In this document: in pieces, positions 51,255 to 62,584 of the stretch | Position numbering within the stretch: position 1 is the first letter of the stretch | Layout of the letters: the number at the start of each line of letters is the position of its first letter | Source of the DNA: Limanda limanda | Lineage: Eukaryota; Chordata; Actinopteri; Pleuronectiformes; Pleuronectidae | Length of the DNA: 64,000 bases | Direction: 5' to 3' | Assembly (NCBI RefSeq): GCF_963576545.1 | Contig: NW_026870556.1 | Location: forward strand, 186,001-250,000 | The notes under the pieces: model-generated | The model's input: the letters and a program-made list of their open reading frames with translations, nothing else | What the model was told of the DNA's origin: nothing | The model's database searches: none | Translations under genes and position numbers: made by a program

Positions 51255-53959
51255 GCAAGTAGGCTCTACCCCCACTAAATGGGGTTGCGCGCATCGATCG
51301 GTACCATCCTTGAGCTTCTCCGACTTTCGAAAGGGTTAGGGTTAGGGATGAAAGCACATAGGAGAAAGAGATATTCTTGAATAACTTTTTTTGTGAAGGT
51401 CGGAGAGACTTGCAAGTAGGCTCTACCCCCACTAAATGGGGTAGCGCGCATCGATCGGTACCATCCTTGAGCTTCTCCGACTTTCGGAAGGGTTAGGGTT
51501 AGGGTTAGGGATGAAAGCACATAGGAGAAAGAGATATTCTTGAATAACTTTTTTTGTGAAGGTCGGAGAGACTTGCAAGTAGGCTCTACCCCCACTAAAT
51601 GGGGTTGCGCGCATCGATCGGTACCATCCTTGAGCTTCTCCGACTTTCGGAAGGGTTAGGGTTAGGGATGAAAGCACATAGGAGAAAGAGATATTCTTGA
51701 ATAACTTTTTTTGTGAAGGTCGGAGAGACTTGGAAAGTGGTTGCATCTGGACTAATTTGGGTCCTGCGGATCGATTGGTACCATCCCCGAGCTTGTACGA
51801 CCTTCGGAAGAGGTCGACCGACGAAATTCCCCCAAATCTGAGGAGATATTCTTGAATAACTTTTTTTGTGAAGGTCGGAGAGACTTGCAAGTAGGCTCTA
51901 CCCCCACTAAATGGGGTAGCGCGCATCGATCGGTACCATCCTTGAGCTTCTCCGACTTTCGGAAGGGTTAGGGTTAGGGTTAGGGATGAAAGCACATAGG
52001 AGAAAGAGATATTCTTGAATAACTTTTTTTGTGAAGGTCGGAGAGACTTGCAAGTAGGCTCTACCCCCACTAAATGGGGTAGCGCGCATCGATCGGTACT
52101 ATCCTTGAGCTTCTCCGACTTTCGGAAGGGTTAGGGTTAGGGTTAGGGATGAAAGCACATAGGAGAAAGAGATATTCTTGAATAACTTTTTTTGTGAAGG
52201 TCGGAGAGACTTGGAAAGTGGTTGCATCTGGACTAATTTGGGTCCTGCAGATCGATTGGTACCATCCCCGAGCTTGTACGACCTTCGGAAGAGGTCGACC
52301 GACGAAATTCCCCCAAATCTGAGGAGATATTCTTGAATAACTTTTTTTGTGAAGGTCGGAGAGACTTGCAAGTAGGCTCTACCCCCACTAAATGGGGTAG
52401 CGCGCATCGATCGGTACCATCCTTGAGCTTCTCCGACTTTCGGAAGGGTTAGGGTTAGGGTTAGGGATGAAAGCACATAGGAGAAAGAGATATTCTTGAA
52501 TAACTTTTTTTGTGAAGGTCGGAGAGACTTGGAAAGTGGTTGCATCTGGACTAATTTGGGTCCTGCGGATCGATTGGTACCATCCCCGAGCTTGTACGAC
52601 CTTCGGAAGAGGTCGACCGACGAAATTCCCCCAAATCTGAGGAGATATTCTTGAATAACTTTTTTTGTGAAGGTCGGAGAGACTTGCAAGTAGGCTCTAC
52701 CCCCACTAAATGGGGTAGCGCGCATCGATCGGTACCATCCTTGAGCTTCTCCGACTTTCGGAAGGGTTAGGGTTAGGGTTAGGGATGAAAGCACATAGGA
52801 GAAAGAGATATTCTTGAATAACTTTTTTTGTGAAGGTCGGAGAGACTTGCAAGTAGGCTCTACCCCCACTAAATGGGGTTGCGCGCATCGATCGGTACTA
52901 TCCTTGAGCTTCTCCGACTTTCGGAAGGGTTAGGGTTAGGGATGAAAGCACATAGGAGAAAGAGATATTCTTGAATAACTTTTTTTGTGAAGGTCGGAGA
53001 GACTTGGAAAGTGGTTGCATCTGGACTAATTTGGGTCCTGCGGATCGATTGGTACCATCCCCGAGCTTGTACGACCTTCGGAAGAGGTCGACCGACGAAA
53101 TTCCCCCAAATCTGAGGAGATATTCTTGAATAACATTTTTTGTGAAGGTCGGAGAGACTTGCAAGTAGGCTCTACCCCCACTAAATGGGGTAGCGCGCAT
53201 CGATCGGTACCATCCTTGAGCTTCTCCGACTTTCGGAAGGGTTAGGGTTAGGGTTAGGGATGAAAGCACATAGGAGAAAGAGATATTCTTGAATAACTTT
53301 TTTTGTGAACATCGGAGAGACTTGCAAGTAGGCTCTACCCCCACTAAATGGGGTAGCGCGCATCGATCGGTACTATCCTTGAGCTTCTCCGACTTTCGGA
53401 AGGGTTAGGGTTAGGGTTAGGGATGAAAGCACATAGGAGAAAGAGATATTCTTGAATAACTTTTTTTGTGAAGGTCGGAGAGACTTGGAAAGTGGTTGCA
53501 TCTGGACTAATTTGGGTCCTGCAGATCGATTGGTACCATCCCCGAGCTTGTACGACCTTCGGAAGAGGTCGACCGACGAAATTCCCCCAAATCTGAGGAG
53601 ATATTCTTGAATAACTTTTTTTGTGAAGGTCGGAGAGACTTGCAAGTAGGCTCTACCCCCACTAAATGGGGTAGCGCGCATCGATCGGTACCATCCTTGA
53701 GCTTCTCCGACTTTCGGAAGGGTTAGGGTTAGGGTTAGGGATGAAAGCACATAGGAGAAAGAGATATTCTTGAATAACTTTTTTTGTGAAGGTCGGAGAG
53801 ACTTGGAAAGTGGTTGCATCTGGACTAATTTGGGTCCTGCGGATCGATTGGTACCTTCCCCGAGCTTGTACGACCTTCGGAAGAGGTCGACCGACGAAAT
53901 TCCCCCAAATCTGAGGAGATATTCTTGAATAACTTTTTTTGTGAAGGTCGGAGAGACTT
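51255..53959 (+). repeat. Mixed stretch related to 21.3-23.2 kb
   Basis: From 51255 the order and lengths follow 21264 onward at offsets of about 29991 and then 29673 bp, the difference reflecting missing A-B units. Single-copy changes include TTCGAAAGGG near 51328, TAACATTTTTTG near 53134, GTGAACATCGG near 53308 and GGTACCTTCC near 53850. Confidence 0.72.
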
Positions 53960-54123
53960 GCAAGTAGGCTCTACCCCCACTAAATGGGGTAGCGCGCATC
54001 GATCGGTACCATCCTTGAGCTTCTCCGACTTTCGGAATTGGTTAGGGTTAGGGTTAGGGATGAAAGCACATAGGAGAAAGAGATATTCTTGAATAACTTT
54101 TTTTGTGAAGGTCGGAGAGACTT
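53960..54123 (+). repeat. 164 bp A monomer with damaged first G run
   Basis: The junction before the hexamers reads GGAATTGGTTAGGG instead of GGAAGGGTTAGGG (about 54035-54048), a net gain of one base. It keeps three TTAGGG hexamers but only three GGG runs, so it has lost the four-run motif by a route different from the A157 units. It is unique in the window. Confidence 0.85.
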
Positions 54124-57100
54124 GAAAAGTGGTTGCATCTGGACTAATTTGGGTCCTGCGGATCGATTGGTACCATCCCCGAGCTTGTACGACCTTCGGA
54201 AGAGGTCGACCGACGAAATTCCCCCAAATCTGAGGAGATATTCTTGAATAACTTTTTTTGTGAAGGTCGGAGAGACTTGCAAGTAGGCTCTACCCCCACT
54301 AAATGGGGTAGCGCGCATCGATCGGTACCATCCTTGAGCTTCTCCGACTTTCGGAAGGGTTAGGGTTAGGGTTAGGGATGAAAGCACATAGGAGAAAGAG
54401 ATATTCTTGAATAACTTTTTTTGTGAAGGTCGGAGAGACTTGGAAAGTGGTTGCATCTGGACTAATTTGGGTCCTGCGGATCGATTGGTACCATCCCCGA
54501 GCTTGTACGACCTTTGGAAGAGGTCGACCGACGAAATTCCCCCAAATCTGAGGAGATATTCTTGAATAACTTTTTTTGTGAAGGTCGGAGAGACTTGCAA
54601 GTAGGCTCTACCCCCACTAAATGGGGTAGCGCGCATCGATCGGTACCATCCTTGAGCTTCTCCGACTTTCGGAAGGGTTAGGGTTAGGGTTAGGGATGAA
54701 AGCACATAGGAGAAAGAGATATTCTTGAATAACTTTTTTTGTGAAGGTCGGAGAGACTTGCAAGTAGGCTCTACCCCCACTAAATGGGGTTGCGCGCATC
54801 GATCGGTACCATCCTTGAGCTTCTCCGACTTTCGGAAGGGTTAGGGTTAGGGTTAGGGATGAAAGCACATAGGAGAAAGAGATATTCTTGAATAACTTTT
54901 TTTGTGAAGGTCGGAGAGACTTGGAAAGTGGTTGCATCTGGACTAATTTGGGTCCTGCAGATCGATTGGTACCATCCCCGAGCTTGTACGACCTTCGAAA
55001 GAGGTCGACCGACGAAATTCCCCCAAATCTGAGGAGATATTCTTGAATAACTTTTTTTGTGAAGGTCGGAGAGACTTGCAACTAGGCTTTACCCCCACTA
55101 AATGGGGTAGCGCGCATCGATCGGTACCATCCTTGAGCTTCTCCGACTTTCGGAAGGGTTAGGGTTAGGGTTAGGGATGAAAGCACATAGGAGAAAGAGA
55201 TATTCTTGAATAACTTTTTTTGTGAAGGTCGGAGAGACTTGCAAGTAGGCTCTACCCCCACTAAATGGGGTTGCGCGCATCGATCAGTACCATCCTTGAG
55301 CTTCTCCGACTTTCGGAAGGGTTAGGGTTAGGGATGAAAGCACATAGGAGAAAGAGATATTCTTGAATAACTTTTTTTGTAAAGGTCGGAGAGACTTGCA
55401 AGTAGGCTCTACCCCCACTAAATGGGGTAGCGCGCATCGATCGGTACCATCCTTGAGCTTCTCCGACTTTCGGAAGGGTTAGGGTTAGGGTTAGGGATGA
55501 AAGCACATAGGAGAAAGAGATATTCTTGAATAACTTTTTTTGTGAAGGTCGGAGAGACTTGCAAGTAGGCTCTAACCCCACTAAATGGGGTTGCGCGCAT
55601 CGATCGGTACCATCCTTGAGCTTCTCCGACTTTCGGAAGGGTTAGGGTTAGGGATGAAAGCACATAGGAGAAAGAGATATTCTTGAATAACTTTTTTTGT
55701 GAAGGTCGGAGAGACTTGGAAAGTGGTTGCATCTGGACTAATTTGGGTCCTGCGGATCGATTGGTACCATCCCCGAGCTTGTACGACCTTCGGAAGAGGT
55801 CGACCGACGAAATTCCCCCAAATCTGAGGAGATATTCTTGAATAACTTTTTTTGTGAAGGTCGGAGAGACTTGCAAGTAGGCTCTACCCCCACTAAATGG
55901 GGTAGCGCGCATCGATCGGTACCATCCTTGAGCTTCTCCGACTTTCGGAAGGGTTAGGGTTAGGGTTAGGGATGAAAGCACATAGGAGAAAGAGATATTC
56001 TTGAATAACTTTTTTTGTGAAGGTCGGAGAGACTTGCAAGTAGGCTCTACCCCCACTAAATGGGGTTGCGCACATCGATCGGTACCATCCTTGAGCTTCT
56101 CCGACTTTCGGAAGGGTTAGGGTTAGGGTTAGGGATGAAAGCACATAGGAGAAAGAGATATTCTTGAATAACTTTTTTTGTGAAGGTCGGAGAGACTTGG
56201 AAAGTGGTTGCATCTGGACTAATTTGGGTCCTGCGGATCGATTGGTACCATCCCCGAGCTTGTACGACCTTCGAAAGAGGTCGACCGACGAAATTCCCCC
56301 AAATCTGAGGAGATATTCTTGAATAACTTTTTTTGTGAAGGTCGGAGAGACTTGCAAGTAGGCTCTACCCCCACTAAATGGGGTAGCGCGCATCGATCGG
56401 TACCATCTTTGAGCTTCTCCGACTTTCGGAAGGGTTAGGGTTAGGGTTAGGGATGAAAGCACATAGGAGAAAGAGATATTCTTGAATAACTTTTTTTGTG
56501 AAGGTCGGAGAGACTTGCAAGTAGGCTCTACCCACACTAAATGGGGTAGCGCGCATCGATCGGTACTATCCTTGAGCTTCTCCGACTTTCGGAAGGGTTA
56601 GGGTTAGGGTTAGGGATGAAAGCACATAGGAGAAAGAGATATTCTTGAATAACTTTTTTGTGAAGGTCGGAGAGACTTGCAAGTAGGCTCTACCCCCACT
56701 AAATGGGGTTGCGCGCATCGATCGGTACCATCCTTGAGCTTCTCCGACTTTCGGAAGGGTTAGGGTTAGGGTTAGGGATGAAAGCACATAGGAGAAAGAG
56801 ATATTCTTGAATAACTTTTTTTGTGAAGGTCGGAGAGACTTGGAAAGTGGTTGCATCTGGACTAATTTGGGTCCTGCGGATCGATTGGTACCATCCCCGA
56901 GCTTGTACGACCTTCGAAAGAGGTCGACCGACGAAATTCCCCCAAATCTGAGGAGATATTCTTGAATAACTTTTTTTGTGAAGGTCGGAGAGACTTGCAA
57001 GTAGGCTCTACCCCCACTAAATGGGGTAGCGCGCATCGATCGGTACCATCATTGAGCTTCTCCGACTTTCGGAAGGGTTAGGGTTAGGGTTAGGGATGAA

Positions 57101-60100
57101 AGCACATAGGAGAAAGAGATATTCTTGAATAACTTTTTTTGTGAAGGTCGGAGAGACTTGCAAGTAGGCTCTACCCCCACTAAATGGGGTAGCGCGCATC
57201 GATCGGTACTATCCTTGAGCTTCTCCGACTTTCGGAAGGGTTAGGGTTAGGGTTAGGGATGAAAGCACATAGGAGAAAGAGATATTCTTGAATAACTTTT
57301 TTGTGAAGGTCGGAGAGACTTGCAAGTAGGCTCTACCCCCACTAAATGGGGTTGCGCGCATCGATCGGTACCATCCTTGAGCTTCTCCGACTTTCGGAAG
57401 GGTTAGGGTTAGGGTTAGGGATGAAAGCACATAGGAGAAAGAGATATTCTTGAATAACTTTTTTTGTGAAGGTCGGAGAGACTTGGAAAGTGGTTGCATC
57501 TGGACTAATTTGGGTCCTGCGGATCGATTGGTACCATCCCCGAGCTTGTACGACCGTCGGAAGAGGTCGACCGACGAAATTCCCCCAAATCTGAGGAGAT
57601 ATTCTTGAATAACTTTTTTTGTGAAGGTCGGAGAGACTTGCAAGTAGGCTCTACCCCCACTAAATGGGGTAGCGCGCATCGATCGGTACCATCCTTGAGC
57701 TTCTCCGACTTTCGGAAGGGTTAGGGTTAGGGTTAGGGATGAAAGCACATAGGAGAAAGAGATATTCTTGAATAACTTTTTTTGTGAAGGTCGGAGAGAC
57801 TTGCAAGTAGGCTCTACCCCCACTAAATGGGGTTGCGCGCATCGATCGGTAACATCCTTGAGCTTCTCCGACTTTCGGAAGGGTTAGGGTTAGGGATGAA
57901 AGCACATAGGAGAAAGAGATATTCTTGAATAACTTTTTTTGTGAAGGTCGGAGAGACTTGAAAAGTGGTTGCATCTGGACTAATTTGGGTCCTGCGGATC
58001 GATTGGTACCATCCCCGAGCTTGTACGACCTTCGGAAGAGGTCGACCGACGAAATTCCCCCAAATCTGAGGAGATATTCTTGAATAACTTTTTTTGTGAA
58101 GGTCGGAGAGACTTGCAAGTAGGCTCTACCCCCACTAAATGGGGTAGCGCGCATCGATCGGTACCATCCTTGAGCTTCTCCGACTTTCGGAAGGGTTAGG
58201 GTTAGGGTTAGGGATGAAAGCACATAGGAGAAAGAGATATTCTTGAATAACTTTTTTTGTGAAGGTCGGAGAGACTTGCAAGTAGGCTCTACCCCCACTA
58301 AATGGGGTAGCGCGCATCGATCGGTACTATCCTTGAGCTTCTCCGACTTTCGGAAGGGTTAAGGTTAGGGTTAGGGATGAAAGCACATAGGAGAAAGAGA
58401 TATTCTTGAATAACTTTTTTTGTGAAGGTCGGAGAGACTTGCAAGTAGGCTCTACCCCCACTAAATGGGGTTGCGCGCATCGATCGGTACCATCCTTGAG
58501 CTTCTCCGACTTTCGGAAGGGTTAGGGTTAGGGTTAGGGATGAAAGCACATAGGAGAAAGAGATATTCTTGAATAACTTTTTTTGTGAAGGTCGGAGAGA
58601 CTTGGAAAGTGGTTGCATCTGGACTAATTTGGGTCCTGCGGATCGATTGGTACCATCCCCGAGCTTGTACGACCTTCGGAAGAGGTCGACCGACGAAATT
58701 CCCCCAAATCTGAGGAGATATTCTTGAATAACTTTTTTTGTGAAGGTCGGAGAGACTTGCAAGTAGGCTCTACCCCCACTAAATGGGGTAGCGCGCATCG
58801 ATCGGTACCATCCTTGAGCTTCTCCGACTTTCGGAAGGGTTAGGGTTAGGGTTAGGGATGAAAGCACATAGGAGAAAGAGATATTCTTGAATAACTTTTT
58901 TTGTGAAGGTCGGAGAGACTTGCAAGTAGGCTCTACCCCCACTAAATGGGGTTGCGCGCATCGATCGGTACCATCCTTGAGCTTCTCCGACTTTCGGAAG
59001 GGTTAGGGTTAGGGTTAGGGATGAAAGCACATAGGAGAAAGAGATATTCTTGAATAAATTTTTTTGTGAAGGTCGGAGAGACTTGGAAAGTGGTTGCATC
59101 TGGACTAATTTGGGTCCTGCGGATCGATTGGTACCATCCCCGAGCTTGTACGACCTTCGAAAGAGGTCGACCGACGAAATTCCCCCAAATCTGAGGAGAT
59201 ATTCTTGAATAACTTTTTTTGTAAAGGTCGGAGAGACTTGCAAGTAGGCTCTACCCCCACTAAATGGGGTAGCGCGCATCGATCGGTACCATCCTTGAGC
59301 TTCTCCGACTTTCGGAAGGGTTAGGGTTAGGGTTAGGGATGAAAGCACATAGGAGAAAGAGATATTCTTGAATAACTTTTTTTGTGAAGGTCGGAGAGAC
59401 TTGCAAGTAGGCTCTACCCCCACTAAATGGGGTTGCGCGCATCGATCAGTACCATCTTTGAGCTTCTCCGACTTTCGGAAGGGTTAGGGTTAGGGTTAGG
59501 GATGAAAGCACATAGGAGAAAGAGATATTCTTGAATAACTTTTTTTGTGAAGGTCGGAGAGACTTGGAAAGTGGTTGCATCTGGACTAATTTGGGTCCTG
59601 CGGATCGATTGGTACCATCCCCGAGCTTGTACGACCTTCGAAAGAGGTCGACCGACGAAATTCCCCCAAATCTGAGGAGATGTTCTTGAATAACTTTTTT
59701 TGTGAAGGTCAGAGAGACTTGCAAGTAGGCTCTACCCCCACTAAATGGGGTAGCGCGCATCGATCGGTACCATCCTTGAGCTTCTCCGACTTTCGGAAGG
59801 GTTAGGGTTAGGGTTAGGGATGAAAGCACATAGGAGAAAGAGATATTCTTGAATAACTTTTTTTGTGAAGGTCGGAGAGACTTGCAAGTAGGCTCTACCC
59901 CCACTAAATGGGGTTGCGCGCATCGATCGGTACCATCCTTGAGCTTCTCCGACTTTCGGAAGGGTTAGGGTTAGGGTTAGGGATGAAAGCACATAGGAGA
60001 AAGAGATATTCTTGAATAACTTTTTTTGTGAAGGTCGGAGAGACTTGGAAAGTGGTTGCATCTGGACTAATTTGGGTTCTGCGGATCGATTGGTACCATC

Positions 60101-60201
60101 CCCGAGCTTGTACGACCTTCGGAAGAGGTCGACCGACGAAATTCCCCCAAATCTGAGGAGATATTCTTGAATAACTTTTTTTGTGAAGGTCGGAGAGACT
60201 T
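54124..60201 (+). repeat. Less homogenised stretch with many single-copy variants
   Basis: It is the usual mix of A-A-B and A-B with two T6 monomers (56517, 57160). The part at about 56997-58277 matches 42803 to about 44.08 kb in order and markers (CATCATTGAG, T6, GGTAACATCC) at an offset of 14194 bp. Changes seen once or twice include TTTTTGTAAAGG (near 55376 and 59217), CTACCCACAC near 56528, GACCGTCGG near 57553, GAATAAATTTT near 59052, GATGTTCTTG near 59689 and GGGTTCTGCG near 60075. Confidence 0.78.
58278..58440 (+). repeat. A163 monomer with mutated hexamer (TTAAGG)
   Basis: The first of the three hexamers is TTAAGG (58359-58364, G to A at 58362). This is the only base substitution I noticed inside a telomere hexamer in the window. 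The tract is left with three GGG runs. Confidence 0.85.
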
Positions 60202-60839
60202 GCAAGTAGGCTCTACCCCCACTAAATGGGGTAGCGCGCATCGATCGGTACCATCCTTGAGCTTCTCCGACTTTCGGAAGGGTTAGGGTTAGGGTTAGGG
60301 ATGAAAGCACATAGGAGAAAGAGATATTCTTGAATAACTTTTTTTGTGAAGGTCGGAGAGACTTGCAAGTAGGCTCTACCCCCACTAAATGGGGTTGCGC
60401 GCATCGATCGGTAACATCCTTGAGCTTCTCCGACTTTCGGAAGGGTTAGGGTTAGGGATGAAAGCACATAGGAGAAAGAGATATTCTTGAATAACTTTTT
60501 TTGTGAAGGTCGGAGAGACTTGGAAAGTGGTTGCATCTGGACTAATTTGGGTCCTGCGGATCGATTGGTACCATCCCCGAGCTTGTACGACCTTCGGAAG
60601 AGGTCGACCGACGAAATTCCCCCAAATCTGAGGAGATATTCTTGAATAACTTTTTTTGTGAAGGTCGGAGAGACTTGCAAGTAGGCTCTACCCCCACTAA
60701 ATGGGGTAGCGCGCATCGATCGGTACCATCCTTGAGCTTCTCCGACTTTCGGAAGGGTTAGGGTTAGGGTTAGGGATGAAAGCACATAGGAGAAAGAGAT
60801 ATTCTTGAATAACTTTTTTTGTGAAGGTCGGAGAGACTT

Positions 60840-62429
60840 GCAAGTAGGCTCTACCCCCACTAAATGGGGTAGCGCGCATCGATCGGTACTATCCTTGAGC
60901 TTCTCCGACTTTCGGAAGGGTTAGGGTTAGGGTTAGGGATGAAAGCACATAGGAGAAAGAGATATTCTTGAATAACTTTTTTTGTGAAGGTCGGAGAGAC
61001 TTGGAAAGTGGTTGCATCTGGACTAATTTGGGTCCTGCAGATCGATTGGTACCATCCCCGAGCTTGTACGACTTTCGGAAGAGGTCGACCGACGAAATTC
61101 CCCCAAATCTGAGGAGATATTCTTGAATAACTTTTTTTGTGAAGGTCGGAGAGACTTGCAAGTAGGCTCTACCCCCACTAAATGGGGTAGCGCGCATCGA
61201 TCGGTACCATCCTTGAGCTTCTCCGACTTTCGGAAGGGTTAGGGTTAGGGTTAGGGATGAAAGCACATAGGAGAAAGAGATATTCTTGAATAACTTTTTT
61301 TGTGAAGGTCGGAGAGACTTGGAAAGTGGTTGCATCTGGACTAATTTGGGTCCTGCGGATCGATTGGTACCATCCCCGAGCTTGTACGACCTTCGGAAGA
61401 GGTCGACCGACGAAATTCCCCCAAATCTGAGGAGATATTCTTGAATAACTTTTTTTGTGAAGGTCGGAGAGACTTGCAAGTAGGCTCTACCCCCACTAAA
61501 TGGGGTAGCGCGCATCGATCGGTACCATCCTTGAGCTTCTCCGACTTTCGGAAGGGTTAGGGTTAGGGTTAGGGATGAAAGCACATAGGAGAAAGAGATA
61601 TTCTTGAATAACTTTTTTTGTGAAGGTCGGAGAGACTTGAAAAGTGGTTGCATCTGGACTAATTTGGGTCCTGCGGATCGATTGGTACCATCCCCGAGCT
61701 TGTACGACCTTCGGAAGAGGTCGACCGACGAAATTCCCCCAAATCTGAGGAGATATTCTTGAATAACTTTTTTTGTGAAGGTCGGAGAGACTTGCAAGTA
61801 GGCTCTACCCCCACTAAATGGGGTAGCGCGCATCGATTGGTACCATCCTTGAGCTTCTCCGACTTTCGGAAGGGTTAGGGTTAGGGTTAGGGATGAAAGC
61901 ACATAGGAGAAAGAGATATTCTTGAATAACTTTTTTTGTGAAGGTCGGAGAGACTTGGAAAGTGGTTGCATCTGGACTAATTTGGGTCCTGCGGATCGAT
62001 TGGTACCATCCCCGAGCTTGTACGACCTTCGGAAGAGGTCGACCGACGAAATTCCCCCAAATCTGAGGAGATATTCTTGAATAACTTTTTTTGTGAAGGT
62101 CGGAGAGACTTGCAAGTAGGCTCTACCCCCACTAAATGGGGTAGCGCGCATCGATCGGTACCATCCTTGAGCTTCTCCGACTTTCGGAAGGGTTAGGGTT
62201 AGGGTTAGGGATGAAAGCACATAGGAGAAAGAGATATTCTTGAATAACTTTTTTTGTGAAGGTCGGAGAGACTTGAAAAGTGGTTGCATCTGGACTAATT
62301 TGGGTCCTGCGGATCGATTGGTACCATCCCCGAGCTTGTACGACCTTCGGAAGAGGTCGACCGACGAAATTCCCCCAAATCTGAGGAGATATTCTTGAAT
62401 AACTTTTTTTGTGAAGGTCGGAGAGACTT
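60840..62429 (+). repeat. Pure A-B dimer domain (five dimers of 318 bp)
   Basis: Five strict A163-B dimers start at 60840, 61158, 61476, 61794 and 62112. Because 318 is a multiple of three, one reverse frame stays open for 526 codons (60889-62469). That frame is a by-product of the period. The B units at 61639 and 62275 share GAAAAGTGG at their start, so the domain probably grew in 636 bp (two-dimer) steps. Confidence 0.88.
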
Positions 62430-62584
62430 GCAAGTAGGCTCTACCCCCACTAAATGGGGTAGCGCGCATCGATTGGTACCATCCCCGAGCTTGTACGACC
62501 TTCGGAAGAGGTCGACCGACGAAATTCCCCCAAATCTGAGGAGATATTCTTGAATAACTTTTTTTGTGAAGGTCGGAGAGACTT
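62430..62584 (+). repeat. Hybrid A/B monomer, 155 bp, crossover scar
   Basis: The left part is A (GCAAGTAGGC, CTACCCC, GGGGTAGCGCGC) and the right part is B (GATTGGTACCATCCCCGAGC and the B cassette). The last A-specific base is C62467 and the first certain B-specific bases are the CC after ATCC at 62484, so the switch lies in about 62468-62484, inside the ATCGAT/GGTACC core that A and B share. It has no TTAGGG. It sits exactly at the end of copy 1 of the 2383 bp duplication. Confidence 0.9.

Larger units (their letters stand above)
60202..62584 (+). repeat. 2383 bp tandem duplication, copy 1
   Basis: Order: A, A157, B, A, then five A-B dimers and one hybrid A/B monomer at the end. Markers repeated 2383 bp later are GGTAACATCC near 60411 and GTACGACTTTCGG near 61066. 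Confidence 0.9.

Noticed and set aside
60889..62469. 526-codon reverse-strand open reading frame and dozens of shorter frames (60-320 codons) with the same repeated peptide
   Set aside because: They are reading frames of the satellite itself. A (163) and A157 both leave remainder 1 when divided by 3, while A+B (318) leaves 0, so frames stay open through A-B runs and stop when the order changes. Frames overlap each other and there is no domain, no unique start and no codon-like variation.
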